Shown here piece by piece: positions 33,998-41,739 of a stretch of 54,787 bases of DNA (position 1 is its first letter; every line of letters starts with the position of its first letter). The stretch comes from Chromatiales bacterium (GTDB lineage: Bacteria > Pseudomonadota > Gammaproteobacteria > JAGRCI01): NCBI GenBank assembly GCA_020445565.1, contig JAGRGI010000107.1:1-54787 (forward strand), read 5' to 3'. The notes beneath the pieces were generated by a model, which was not told where the DNA came from, searched no databases, and saw only the letters and a program-made list of their open reading frames with translations. The position numbers and the translations under genes were made by a program.

Positions 33998-34503
33998 GCG
34001 AAGAACATCCCGAGGGCACCGGCCGGGAACGTCTGGAAAACAGCACCACCATCGGCGAGGTGCTTGAGGTTGCGATGGGTTTCGAGGCCACCGCCCGCGA
34101 CTTCTACGCCAGCCTGGCCGGGCGGGTCAGCAAACCCCTACGCGGTCTGGTGCAGGAACTCGCCGAGGAAGAAAAAAGGCACTACCAATTGTTTTCCGAC
34201 CTGCGGGAACGCCCGGACGTACAGGAAAAAATATCAGAAAAGATCGAACGCCCCGCCAACGACCATCGCTTCTCCGACTACGTCCAGTTACCCGAGTTGG
34301 GCGACTACCCCGACGACCAATCGATCCTCCAATACGCCATGGGGCGGGAACACGCAGCCATGGAGCAGTACGGCTCACTGGCCGAACAAGCGCCGGCCGG
34401 GCCGATTCAAGACCTGTTTCGTTTCCTGGCCATTGAGGAAATGGAACACAAGGGGGAATTGGAGAAACGCTGGTACGAGTTGGTTTATCCCAGTAATGTC
34501 TGA
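33994..34503 (+). CDS. rubrerythrin-like ferritin-fold diiron protein
   Basis: 169 residues; its ATG overlaps the stop of the fusion gene (ATGA), so it is the last gene of the complex operon. Ferritin-like four-helix bundle with the diiron pattern: Glu31 (FEATARDFY), Glu60-x-x-His63 (EEKRHYQLF), Glu119 (GREHAAMEQY) and Glu149-x-x-His152 (IEEMEHKGEL). The rubredoxin Cys4 domain of classical rubrerythrin is missing. Family roles are peroxide reduction or iron handling. Placement suggests a protective or electron-accepting role next to the complex; this is inference. Confidence 0.9.
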   Translation: MSEEHPEGTGRERLENSTTIGEVLEVAMGFEATARDFYASLAGRVSKPLRGLVQELAEEEKRHYQLFSDLRERPDVQEKISEKIERPANDHRFSDYVQLPELGDYPDDQSILQYAMGREHAAMEQYGSLAEQAPAGPIQDLFRFLAIEEMEHKGELEKRWYELVYPSNV

Positions 34504-34720
34504 TGCCGTATTGCACCAGTCAAAGCCGTCAACACGACTTTATCCAGGGCCTGAGCCCGCCGATCGCCTCCGGCATCCTCCAGGCCCGTCCTCGTTCTTG
34601 ACGCACTCAAAAACCGCCTGTCTTGCGGAAGTGCCCGACGTACATTCTCGTTGAGGGTGAAACCTCCATTCAGAGCTATCGTTACGATCCTCTCACCTGG
34701 AAATATGTGGCAATTGATAC

Positions 34721-34744
34721 CCACACATGACGCTTCATGTGTGG
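34721..34744. terminator. perfect hairpin between convergent operons
   Basis: ccacacatga (34721-34730) pairs perfectly with tcatgtgtgg (34735-34744) around a four-base loop cgct; flanking ttgat/atcaa could lengthen the stem with a small bulge. It lies in the 265-base space between the rubrerythrin gene and the minus-strand gene ending at 34769. There is no strong T run, so a bidirectional terminator is plausible but not certain. I see nothing else in this gap. Confidence 0.45.
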
Positions 34745-34768
34745 CATCAATAAGAACCCGATGACAAT

Positions 34769-36274
34769 TCAACGCCAACCGCCCTGCCAGTCCGCCGTAT
34801 CGAATCCATCCAGACCGGCACCATCGGCCTCAAGCGCGAACACGCGCATATCTCCCCTGTCGACACCATAGAACATGATGCGAGGATTGCCGCCGTTGGG
34901 CAGGGTGGTAACGATGTCCCATTTCCGCGACAGATTGAACTGAGCCACGCGGGACGGGCCGCTACGCGATGATGCAATTCGCCAAATCGCCGTACGTCCG
35001 TTGGTGGCGCGATACCCCACCATATAAAGTTCTCCGCCCGACCTTGCCAGCACCAGATGAGTCCAGCCGGGGTTGCGGTCACCTTCATATACCGGGGTAA
35101 GTTCAATGCGAGTGGCACCTGCGCTGGAACCCACGACCAGATCCATCCGCCGAATCTCGATTCGACCCGTCGCGGCCTTGTAGTAGAGCAGATACTGGCT
35201 ATCGCCCTCATCGAAACCGAGCACATGGGTCCAACCCTTCGCATCATAGTGCGCATGTTTGATGGAGACGTGGTCGCCGCCGGATGACACCAGCAGAATC
35301 TCGTTGTAACCGGAAATGGAATCGTAGGCGAAGACGTAGCTGTCGCCGTCATGTTCGATGCGGCGCAACAAGGTCCAGCCCGGCCGCCAAGTCGTCGTGT
35401 CGGCAACCTTGTTCAGACCCGCCCCACCCGCTTCAACCTCATAAAAGGTGGCCCGGCCGGAACGTGCCGAGTAACGCAGGATATGCTGCACGCCCCCCGC
35501 GCGATAGGGCACGATGTGGGTCCAGTTGCGGCCCCAGGCGCCGTCGCCCGAACTCCAGGTGTGGGTGCCGGCACTGGCATCCGCTTCCATTCGGGTAATG
35601 CGGACGCGGCCGGTGTTCGGCTGATAGCGGAGAATGTAGTCATCGCCGCCGGAACGCCAACGCGCGAACTCGTTTCCCGTACAGTTCGACGATACGACCC
35701 GCTCCGCTTGGTCGCTGGCATCGAGACCCCACGTGCTGGAATCGCCCGCGTGCGTTGCCAGGGGAACACCGTCAAAGGTCACACGGCGGGCTTCATCGTT
35801 TTCCGACTGAACATAGTGGATATGGGCGTTATTGAAACCGGTACCGGAGCGACCGGCGTAGGCGATCACCTCGCCGATGGCGACCTTGCGGCCAACTTCG
35901 AGCAACACAGGGTCGATACGGGAGTGCAAATGAACGGTCGTCCAGTCGTCGTTATGCTTGATACGCAGACGGCGAACCAGACCGTTTTCGTCATCGGGAA
36001 ACAGATCGTCCCGCTCGACGACACCGGCGGCGGAGGCGCGAATCGCCTGCCCAAGTGTGAGGTTTTGCGTTTCCGGTTCGGACTTGCGGGTGCGGTCCTT
36101 CCAATATTTGAAATCGATCATATCGGGGTCGTCGACGCCGAAACCATGGGTGTCATAGGTTGAGGCATCCCAGCTTTGCGCGCACCCGAAGGGCGCCTTG
36201 AAGGGTGGTGCCTCCTGCGCGAGAGCGCTCAATGGCAAGACAGCAAGGCCGGCAATGACCAGAAGGCGGTTCAT
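34769..36274 (-). CDS. exported M23-like protein with beta-repeat C-terminus, active site incomplete
   Basis: 501 residues from ATG at 36274 (GAGGAG nine bases upstream; the longer frame is excluded because this start exposes a signal peptide, LLVIAGLAVLPLSALA). Residues about 40-190 follow the LytM/M23 peptidase layout: IDFKYW, AAGVV, WTTVHLHSR, VAIGEVIAYAGRSG and AHIHY. The second HxH is present, but the first ligand motif HxxxD has Pro where His is expected (DPDMIDF), although a His lies a little earlier (DTHGFG). Residues about 200-500 are five or six repeats of about 50-60 residues with GWTH/NWTH and a Tyr-rich strand (YLLYY, HILRYS), probably a propeller. Inference: a cell-wall binding or modifying protein that may be catalytically dead. 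Confidence 0.82.
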   Translation of the reverse strand: MNRLLVIAGLAVLPLSALAQEAPPFKAPFGCAQSWDASTYDTHGFGVDDPDMIDFKYWKDRTRKSEPETQNLTLGQAIRASAAGVVERDDLFPDDENGLVRRLRIKHNDDWTTVHLHSRIDPVLLEVGRKVAIGEVIAYAGRSGTGFNNAHIHYVQSENDEARRVTFDGVPLATHAGDSSTWGLDASDQAERVVSSNCTGNEFARWRSGGDDYILRYQPNTGRVRITRMEADASAGTHTWSSGDGAWGRNWTHIVPYRAGGVQHILRYSARSGRATFYEVEAGGAGLNKVADTTTWRPGWTLLRRIEHDGDSYVFAYDSISGYNEILLVSSGGDHVSIKHAHYDAKGWTHVLGFDEGDSQYLLYYKAATGRIEIRRMDLVVGSSAGATRIELTPVYEGDRNPGWTHLVLARSGGELYMVGYRATNGRTAIWRIASSRSGPSRVAQFNLSRKWDIVTTLPNGGNPRIMFYGVDRGDMRVFALEADGAGLDGFDTADWQGGWR

Positions 36275-36617
36275 GGTGGATCTCCTCACAATCAATTGGC
36301 GGCGACAACGAACAATCCTCACACCATGGCCCGTTTCGCACTTTGAAATCTGAGAACAACCTGACCCTCGCCAAGCGATTAGCGCCTCGCGGAACAACGG
36401 GAACACAGCTTCACGGAGGGTCAGACCCTGATCAGATTAACGTTGCTGACCGCCAACCGGATGCAACCAGGGTGGAAACGGTGTGAATTTAGAGGGCCGG
36501 CACAGAACAGCCCAGGCGGGATCTAACAGGCCGGAAAGAGAGAAACCATGCGTAGCGGCTTGCGCTATGGGCAAAGACGCCCACACTGCGTCGCAACGAT
36601 GAACCCGTCACTGTGTT
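36275..36617. other. gene-free stretch upstream of the M23-like gene
   Basis: About 340 bases. The left end presumably holds the promoter of the M23-like gene. Around 36418-36451 there is gggtcagaccc followed by a matching ctgacc, a small potential hairpin, but nothing clear enough to name. No tRNA or small gene is visible. Confidence 0.45.
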
Positions 36618-37337
36618 TCATCTTGCCGGCTTGCGCCCAATCAGCAGCAGATTCTTGCCAATCGGCGGCCTGATGAAACGTTCCAGCGGTCGCATCACCG
36701 GCACCACCAAGCGGTCGTACAGGGAAACGTTGGCGGCATTGGTGGTGGACTTGAGGAGTACGAAGGCCACGTACCAGGGCAGAATTCCAGCGATGTCGAA
36801 GAAGCGTACGCGATCGATATCGAAACCGGCCGAGCGCACCACCTCCACCAATTGTCGTTTGCCGTAGCGACGGAAATGCCCCACCTTGCGGTCCAACTCG
36901 CTGTAGAGGAAGGAAAGGGCCGGCACGAACAGCAGAATATGGCCGCCGGGGCGCAGGGTCTGAAAAGCGTAGCGCAGTTCCTGGCCGTCGTCCTCAATGT
37001 GTTCCAGCACATTGATGTACATGACCGAGTCGAATGCCTCATGGTATTGCTCTGCCCGGTTGCCGAAAAAGTCCCGTATCGTATCGATGCGTTGATTGCC
37101 GGCGAAGCGGCGTTCCAAATCGGCAAACATATTGTTGGAAGGCTCGAAACTAACCAGACGCTCCAGCTCGGTTTCCAACAAAAAGGCACTGAAATTGCCG
37201 TTGCCCGCACCCACCTCGGCCACGCTTTTTCCCAGGTAGGGTTGCAATTCGGCGAGTATCCACCGGTGGTAGTTGTCGGCGAAGGACATGGCCTCCAAGT
37301 CCTTGCCGAAATACTGGATGTCGTCGCTCCCGCCCAT
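36618..37337 (-). CDS. SAM-dependent methyltransferase of an envelope glycosylation operon
   Basis: 239 residues from ATG at 37337, two bases after the stop of the upstream gene. Class I Rossmann methyltransferase: motif I VAEVGAGNGNFS (residues about 38-49), acidic motif (SFEPS), and the post-motifs YINVLEHIEDDGQEL and LRPGGHILLFVPA. A hydrophobic stretch in the C-terminal half (ILPWYVAFVLLKS) suggests membrane association, as in methyltransferases acting on lipid-linked sugars or quinones. It ends the GT2-GtrA-glycosyltransferase operon; the substrate is probably a lipid-linked or polysaccharide intermediate, by inference. Confidence 0.88.
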   Translation of the reverse strand: MGGSDDIQYFGKDLEAMSFADNYHRWILAELQPYLGKSVAEVGAGNGNFSAFLLETELERLVSFEPSNNMFADLERRFAGNQRIDTIRDFFGNRAEQYHEAFDSVMYINVLEHIEDDGQELRYAFQTLRPGGHILLFVPALSFLYSELDRKVGHFRRYGKRQLVEVVRSAGFDIDRVRFFDIAGILPWYVAFVLLKSTTNAANVSLYDRLVVPVMRPLERFIRPPIGKNLLLIGRKPAR

Positions 37338-37339
37338 GC

Positions 37340-39334
37340 TTACACCTTTGCTCCGGTCGGCTTGCGCAGGAACACCAGAATAGGCGCAAGCGCCACGAAC
37401 GCCAGCCCCGGAGGAAAGGCAGGCGATAGGTATTGGGTGTTCATGGCATCGAAGGAAGTCACATGCACGACGCTGATGACGACAGCGCGCGCGAGGACCG
37501 TGCCCAATAGCACAGAAAGCACTATCCAATGGCCATCGATACGCTTTCTCACAATCATGCGCACGGTGATGAAGAGATAGCAAAGCAGGGCCAGACCCGC
37601 CAGCCACGGCGTATAGTCGATGTAGTATTTCGTGAACGCGTCTCGTTTCCTTGCGCCGTCTTGCAAGGACGGCGGGATGTGTACATCGAGATGCATACGA
37701 AAATCCGAACGCACCAGGGAGATCACCGTACCATCAAGGGGAATTCGCGCCACCCTTTCGCCACGAATCACCACGTCCAGATAGCAAGGTAGTTCGCAGA
37801 CGGTGTCCACCATGAAACGGGCCGATTCTGTCCATTCCTTGCGCAAGCCCGGCACATGGGACTGGGCTTCGAACAACCCGACACTGGGCAGCCCCTGCCT
37901 CAAACCTTGCGGAAATTCGCGATTCTTGGAATCGACCAGACGAAAGCTTACCGGCCCCAGATGCGAAACCGCCCAACCGCCGATTACGGTACGCTCGCCC
38001 AGAATATCCCTGACGGTGGGCGTGAAATCGCCGATCAGCACGCGACGAAACAACTGCATGTTCTTGTCGGTTCCGCTGGAGATGTCGATGCGGTGTGTCA
38101 CCCAATGGAAGGTTACGATACGGCGCAGGGTCTCAAGAAATGTCCCAGGCAATGCCTGGGTATAGCCTTCGTTCCAGGGCGGCATGAAACCGGATCGCCG
38201 CGGTCCGCAATCCAGAGCGCCACTGTCGCAAGCCGCATCGACCTCATCGGCAATGCGGCGAAAGTAGTCATCCACCGTACCTGCGTGTTTGCTGCCGACT
38301 TGCGAGAAAACGGCTTCTCGTATGGCCCACAGGAAGTGTCCGCCGCCGAAATCGATCTGCCCGTTTGCCATGCCGGTAGTCCGAAATCCGCGCAACCCCG
38401 GGCCTTCCAGAGCTGCACGCAAGGTCGCGAAGGTCGGGCTGACCGAGTAAGCCTTGTCCCGCGCCTCGCGGCTCACCGGCACCCGCGCCGCCCGGTTCTC
38501 CACTCTGATGCGGCTCAACGCGCCATAGGCATCCCGGAAGGCGTTGCTTTCCATGTCCGTCATACGGAAAACGCCATAAGCAGCCAGATTGACCAGCGAC
38601 ACCAGCAATACCGCCGCTACGGGCACGAGAATGGGGATCATCAACACACGGCGATAGTCACGATCGAAATCGCCGCGTCGAATCGCTACAAAGGCGGCAT
38701 AGAGCAAAGGCACGGCTACCGTCGGCACGATCCAGATACCCTCCTGCCGAATGAGCCAGAACGCCGCCAACGACAAACCGGCCAACCATGCCCAGGGCCG
38801 ACTCGGCCGCTCGCCCGCCTCCGCCGCCAATGCCAAGCGCGCAGAAGCAGCAATCAGCAACAGGGCCAAGGAGGGGTAGATACTGTCGCGGATCGGGCGG
38901 GCCACCACGCTTTCCGTATAGCTCACCGGGTTGAACAGCAGTACGGCAAACACCAGCAAGCCCCAATACCGGTTCGGCAGGTAGCGAAGGATGGCGGCGA
39001 GAAACGCCACGCAGGCCAGGACGTAAAGCCCCTGGTGCGCAGCCATCAATGGCAGGCCGAGTGCGTGCACAACGGCCAGAAAATAGGGATAAAACACCCC
39101 TTTGATGAGATTGTGTTTGTCGTAGCTCCCGAACCAGCCGCCATCGAGCACCTCCCGGGCCATATCGACGAAAAGGTTATCGTCGTAGCCGGCGTTGGCA
39201 TGGGCGACCACGAGAATATCCGAGGTCAGCCAGATCCGCGCGGCCACCAGGGCCACGACGCCAAGCAGAAACAGCCCCAAATTCCGGGACCAGGCAAGCA
39301 AGCGGGCGCCTTCAATCCTGGGCAGCAAGACCAC
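37340..39334 (-). CDS. polytopic membrane glycosyltransferase-like protein (GT39/GtrC type)
   Basis: About 664 residues from GTG at 39334, which has GGAGG six bases upstream and overlaps the previous gene by 23 bases; an ATG at 39367 would overlap it by 56. An Asp-Asp pair (GYDDNLFV) in the first extracytoplasmic loop after the first helix is the hallmark of GT-C enzymes using polyprenyl-phosphate sugars. About ten membrane helices in the first half, a soluble region of about 250 residues, and three or four more helices at the C-terminus. Its neighbours are a GT2 and a GtrA flippase homologue, the gtr arrangement in which the third protein carries out the specific sugar transfer outside the membrane. 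Acceptor unknown. Confidence 0.8.
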   Translation of the reverse strand: MVLLPRIEGARLLAWSRNLGLFLLGVVALVAARIWLTSDILVVAHANAGYDDNLFVDMAREVLDGGWFGSYDKHNLIKGVFYPYFLAVVHALGLPLMAAHQGLYVLACVAFLAAILRYLPNRYWGLLVFAVLLFNPVSYTESVVARPIRDSIYPSLALLLIAASARLALAAEAGERPSRPWAWLAGLSLAAFWLIRQEGIWIVPTVAVPLLYAAFVAIRRGDFDRDYRRVLMIPILVPVAAVLLVSLVNLAAYGVFRMTDMESNAFRDAYGALSRIRVENRAARVPVSREARDKAYSVSPTFATLRAALEGPGLRGFRTTGMANGQIDFGGGHFLWAIREAVFSQVGSKHAGTVDDYFRRIADEVDAACDSGALDCGPRRSGFMPPWNEGYTQALPGTFLETLRRIVTFHWVTHRIDISSGTDKNMQLFRRVLIGDFTPTVRDILGERTVIGGWAVSHLGPVSFRLVDSKNREFPQGLRQGLPSVGLFEAQSHVPGLRKEWTESARFMVDTVCELPCYLDVVIRGERVARIPLDGTVISLVRSDFRMHLDVHIPPSLQDGARKRDAFTKYYIDYTPWLAGLALLCYLFITVRMIVRKRIDGHWIVLSVLLGTVLARAVVISVVHVTSFDAMNTQYLSPAFPPGLAFVALAPILVFLRKPTGAKV

Positions 39335-39761
39335 GTTCACCCTCCATTCCAAAGACCAACCAGGCATTCAATGCATACGTCGCCAGGGAGGTTGCCAGGG
39401 CCGCCGCCGCAAAGGCCAGGGTATCGCCATAGGGGGCAAACCAACGCTCGAAGCCGACGGGGTAACGCAACACGTAGGACAATGCGGCAACCAACACCAA
39501 CCCCACCAGGGCGACCGCCACGAAGCGCACAAATGCGCTACGACTGGCATTATTGCTGCGGAAGGTAATCTGTTTTTGAAAGAAGAAATTCATTGCAATG
39601 CCGACGGCGTAGGCAAGCACGATACTCAACACGAAATAGAATCGATCATCGGCCGGCAACAAGGCCGCGAACAACTCCCGCAGCCCAATGGTCACCAGGG
39701 CAGAAAGCCCGCCACCGACCATGTAGACCAGATAACGGCGCCAGCTTGGACTCTCCCGCAT
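39312..39761 (-). CDS. GtrA-family membrane protein
   Basis: 149 residues from ATG at 39761. Four membrane helices, with the GtrA/DPMS signature: RRYLVYMVGGGLSALV, SIVLAYAVGIAMNFFFQKQITF and a final LATYALNAWLVFG. Thought to flip polyprenyl-phosphate-linked sugars to the periplasm. It lies seven bases after the GT2 gene and overlaps the next gene; function is inferred from this arrangement (gtrB-gtrA-gtrC like). Confidence 0.9.
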   Translation of the reverse strand: MRESPSWRRYLVYMVGGGLSALVTIGLRELFAALLPADDRFYFVLSIVLAYAVGIAMNFFFQKQITFRSNNASRSAFVRFVAVALVGLVLVAALSYVLRYPVGFERWFAPYGDTLAFAAAALATSLATYALNAWLVFGMEGERGLAAQD

Positions 39762-39768
39762 GGGCCGA

Positions 39769-40944
39769 TCAACGATGTTTCATCAGCAATACACTGAGGA
39801 AAAAGGCACCGAAGAGAATCTGAAAACCGCTGGCGATAACCGTCAGGGAAGGGATCACCAGGCGCATCATTTCGCCTACTTCGGCAGTACTCAGTACCCT
39901 GCCCTGCCAATGTTGAAAGGCGAGTATCGAGCCGGCGAGGCCCAACACAATGAGCACCAGGCCAATCACCACACCCCGCTCCAAGGTGAAAAAACGCATG
40001 AAGGTATGCACCCAACCGGCTTCGGGAAGAAGCCCCGCGTGGGATCCGTAGACATTGGAAAACAGCGAAAACGAAACGACTTGCAGGCCCACCACCACGG
40101 CCGCGGCGGCAAACAGCAGGGTATGAATATCGAAGGTGACACCGGCGACGGTTTGCGGGCCGGGAACCAGCAGGGAGATGCCCGCCACGCCACCTAAAAA
40201 CAACACCAACCCAGGAATCAGAAACAACGAGCGGGGACTGTAGACCAGCAACAGCCGAAGGTGCCGCCAGCCGTCGCGCCAACTGCGCAGATGAGGCGGA
40301 CGGCTGCGTCCGTCCGGCGACAGAGTTGTGGGCACCTCACTGATGCGCAAACCGTTCAGGGTGGCCTTGATCACCATCTCACTGGCGAATTCCATGCCCG
40401 TGGTGCGTAAACCCAGGCGGTCGATGGACTCCTTGGCGAAACCCCTCAGGCCACAATGGAAATCACCCACCGGCGTGCCGAAGAACAAACGCCCCAGACC
40501 GGACAACACCGGATTGCCCAGATAGCGGTGCAGCGGTGGCATGGCGTTTTTCTTGATGCCGCCCTTGAAGCGGTTGCCCATCACCAATTCGTCACCGGCC
40601 CGCAGGCGTTCCACAAAGGGGGCCAGACCCAGAAAATCATAGGAATCGTCCGCATCGCCCATGATCACGTACTTGCCACGGGCGGAGGCGATGCCGTCGA
40701 GTAGGGCCGCGCCGTAACCGCGCTCCTTCACGTCAATGACACGAGCGCCAAGCCCACGCGCAATGTCCTGGGAGCCGTCGGTGCTGCCGTTGTCCGCGAT
40801 CAGCACCTCGCCCTTCACCCCGCTCTCCGACAGATAGCGCTGCGCCTTGCCGACGCAGGTCGCCAGGGTTTCCGCCTCGTTGAGGCAGGGCATGAGGATG
40901 GTCAGTTCGACGTCATGCGCGTCCGGGGTGGCTTCCGCCTGCAT
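39769..40944 (-). CDS. GT2 family glycosyltransferase (GtrB / dolichol-phosphate mannosyltransferase like)
   Basis: 391 residues from ATG at 40944, chosen because GGAG lies six bases before it; ATG at 40956 would add four residues without a ribosome binding site. GT-A domain (about 10-230): LTILMPCLNEAETL, LIADNGSTDGS, MGDADDSYDF (DxD-type nucleotide-sugar/metal motif) and GNRFKGG, then DFHCGLRGF. C-terminal part has four membrane helices (LFLIPGLVLFLGGVAG; LLFAAAAVVVGLQVVSF; GVVIGLVLIVLGLAGSILAF; IASGFQILFGAFFLSVLL). Transfers a sugar from a nucleotide donor to a polyprenyl phosphate at the inner face of the membrane. First gene of the operon. Confidence 0.92.
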   Translation of the reverse strand: MQAEATPDAHDVELTILMPCLNEAETLATCVGKAQRYLSESGVKGEVLIADNGSTDGSQDIARGLGARVIDVKERGYGAALLDGIASARGKYVIMGDADDSYDFLGLAPFVERLRAGDELVMGNRFKGGIKKNAMPPLHRYLGNPVLSGLGRLFFGTPVGDFHCGLRGFAKESIDRLGLRTTGMEFASEMVIKATLNGLRISEVPTTLSPDGRSRPPHLRSWRDGWRHLRLLLVYSPRSLFLIPGLVLFLGGVAGISLLVPGPQTVAGVTFDIHTLLFAAAAVVVGLQVVSFSLFSNVYGSHAGLLPEAGWVHTFMRFFTLERGVVIGLVLIVLGLAGSILAFQHWQGRVLSTAEVGEMMRLVIPSLTVIASGFQILFGAFFLSVLLMKHR

Positions 40945-41256
40945 GGAATTCTCCATAGATGCGTGGGGAGGTTCGTTGTAATGTTAAAGGTCTCGGCGAG
41001 TGTAGGAAGCGACACTTGGAGTGTCAATGCGGCCGCTGGGTTCCCTGGAACTCACTTCAGCGCTTCCTGCCGGGGTAGCCGTGAGTGACGATGACGCCCA
41101 GTAGGCGCAACTGAAAGGCGCAGCCTGCGCCAAGTTACGTTTGGCTGATCCAGCCTGACTCTCTGTTCAAGTGCTCCCCCGACAAGGAATCTTCGCTTGC
41201 TTTTCGTCTGCTTGGGGTAGACTGCGGCGGTGTCCCAGGTTTTGCGTGTCGACCCA
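40945..41256. other. divergent promoter region between the gtr-like operon and moaC
   Basis: About 310 bases. Holds the start regions of both divergent transcripts; promoters cannot be assigned by eye. A small perfect hairpin gacact-tgg-agtgtc lies at 41011-41025. No molybdenum cofactor or cobalamin riboswitch motif was recognised. Confidence 0.45.
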
Positions 41257-41739
41257 ATGAACGAACTGACCCATTTCAACGAACATGGCGAGGCCCACAT
41301 GGTGAATGTGGGCGACAAGGCCGCTACCCGTCGGATCGCCGTGGCCGAAGGCTGGATCCGCATGCGGGCCGAGACGCTGGCGCGCATTGTCGCGGGCGAC
41401 AACAAGAAGGGCGACGTGCTGGGTATTGCACGCATTGCCGGCATCATGGCCAGCAAGCGCACCGCCGATCTGGTGCCCCTGTGTCATCCCCTGGCCCTGA
41501 GCCATGTACGGGTGGATCTGGAACCTCAAGCCAATGGCAACGCGGTGTATTGCCGGGTGCAGGTGGAGACCACCGGGCCGACCGGAGTGGAGATGGAAGC
41601 CCTGACGGCCACCCAGGTGGCGCTGTTGACGGTCTATGACATGTGCAAGGCGGTGGACCGGGGCATGACCATCACCGATGTGCGCCTGGTGGAGAAGGCC
41701 GGCGGCAAGTCGGGGCATTGGCGACGGGAGTCGGCATGA
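41257..41739 (+). CDS. moaC: cyclic pyranopterin monophosphate synthase MoaC
   Basis: 160 residues from ATG at 41257; E. coli MoaC has 161, which is why I prefer this start to GTG at 41230. Signatures are intact: [16 protein letters not shown] at the start, [32 protein letters not shown] (catalytic Lys/His region), [29 protein letters not shown]. It makes the first stable intermediate of molybdenum cofactor synthesis together with MoaA, which is not in the window. Its last bases overlap the start of the ribonucleotide reductase gene (ATGA), an unusual partner. Confidence 0.95.
   Translation: MNELTHFNEHGEAHMVNVGDKAATRRIAVAEGWIRMRAETLARIVAGDNKKGDVLGIARIAGIMASKRTADLVPLCHPLALSHVRVDLEPQANGNAVYCRVQVETTGPTGVEMEALTATQVALLTVYDMCKAVDRGMTITDVRLVEKAGGKSGHWRRESA

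Noticed and set aside
22945..34503. Complete group-4 membrane-bound NiFe hydrogenase
   Set aside because: The large subunit has only one Cys in each of the two NiFe motifs, and no hydrogenase maturation genes occur in the window.
37856..39568. 570-codon plus-strand open frame
   Set aside because: Opposite the membrane glycosyltransferase and GtrA genes; its product is Gln/His/Arg-rich, typical of the mirror of a GC-rich gene.
40945..41735. Cobalamin or molybdenum cofactor riboswitch for moaC-nrdJ
   Set aside because: No B12-box-like or Moco-motif core recognised; only a small 6-bp hairpin is present.
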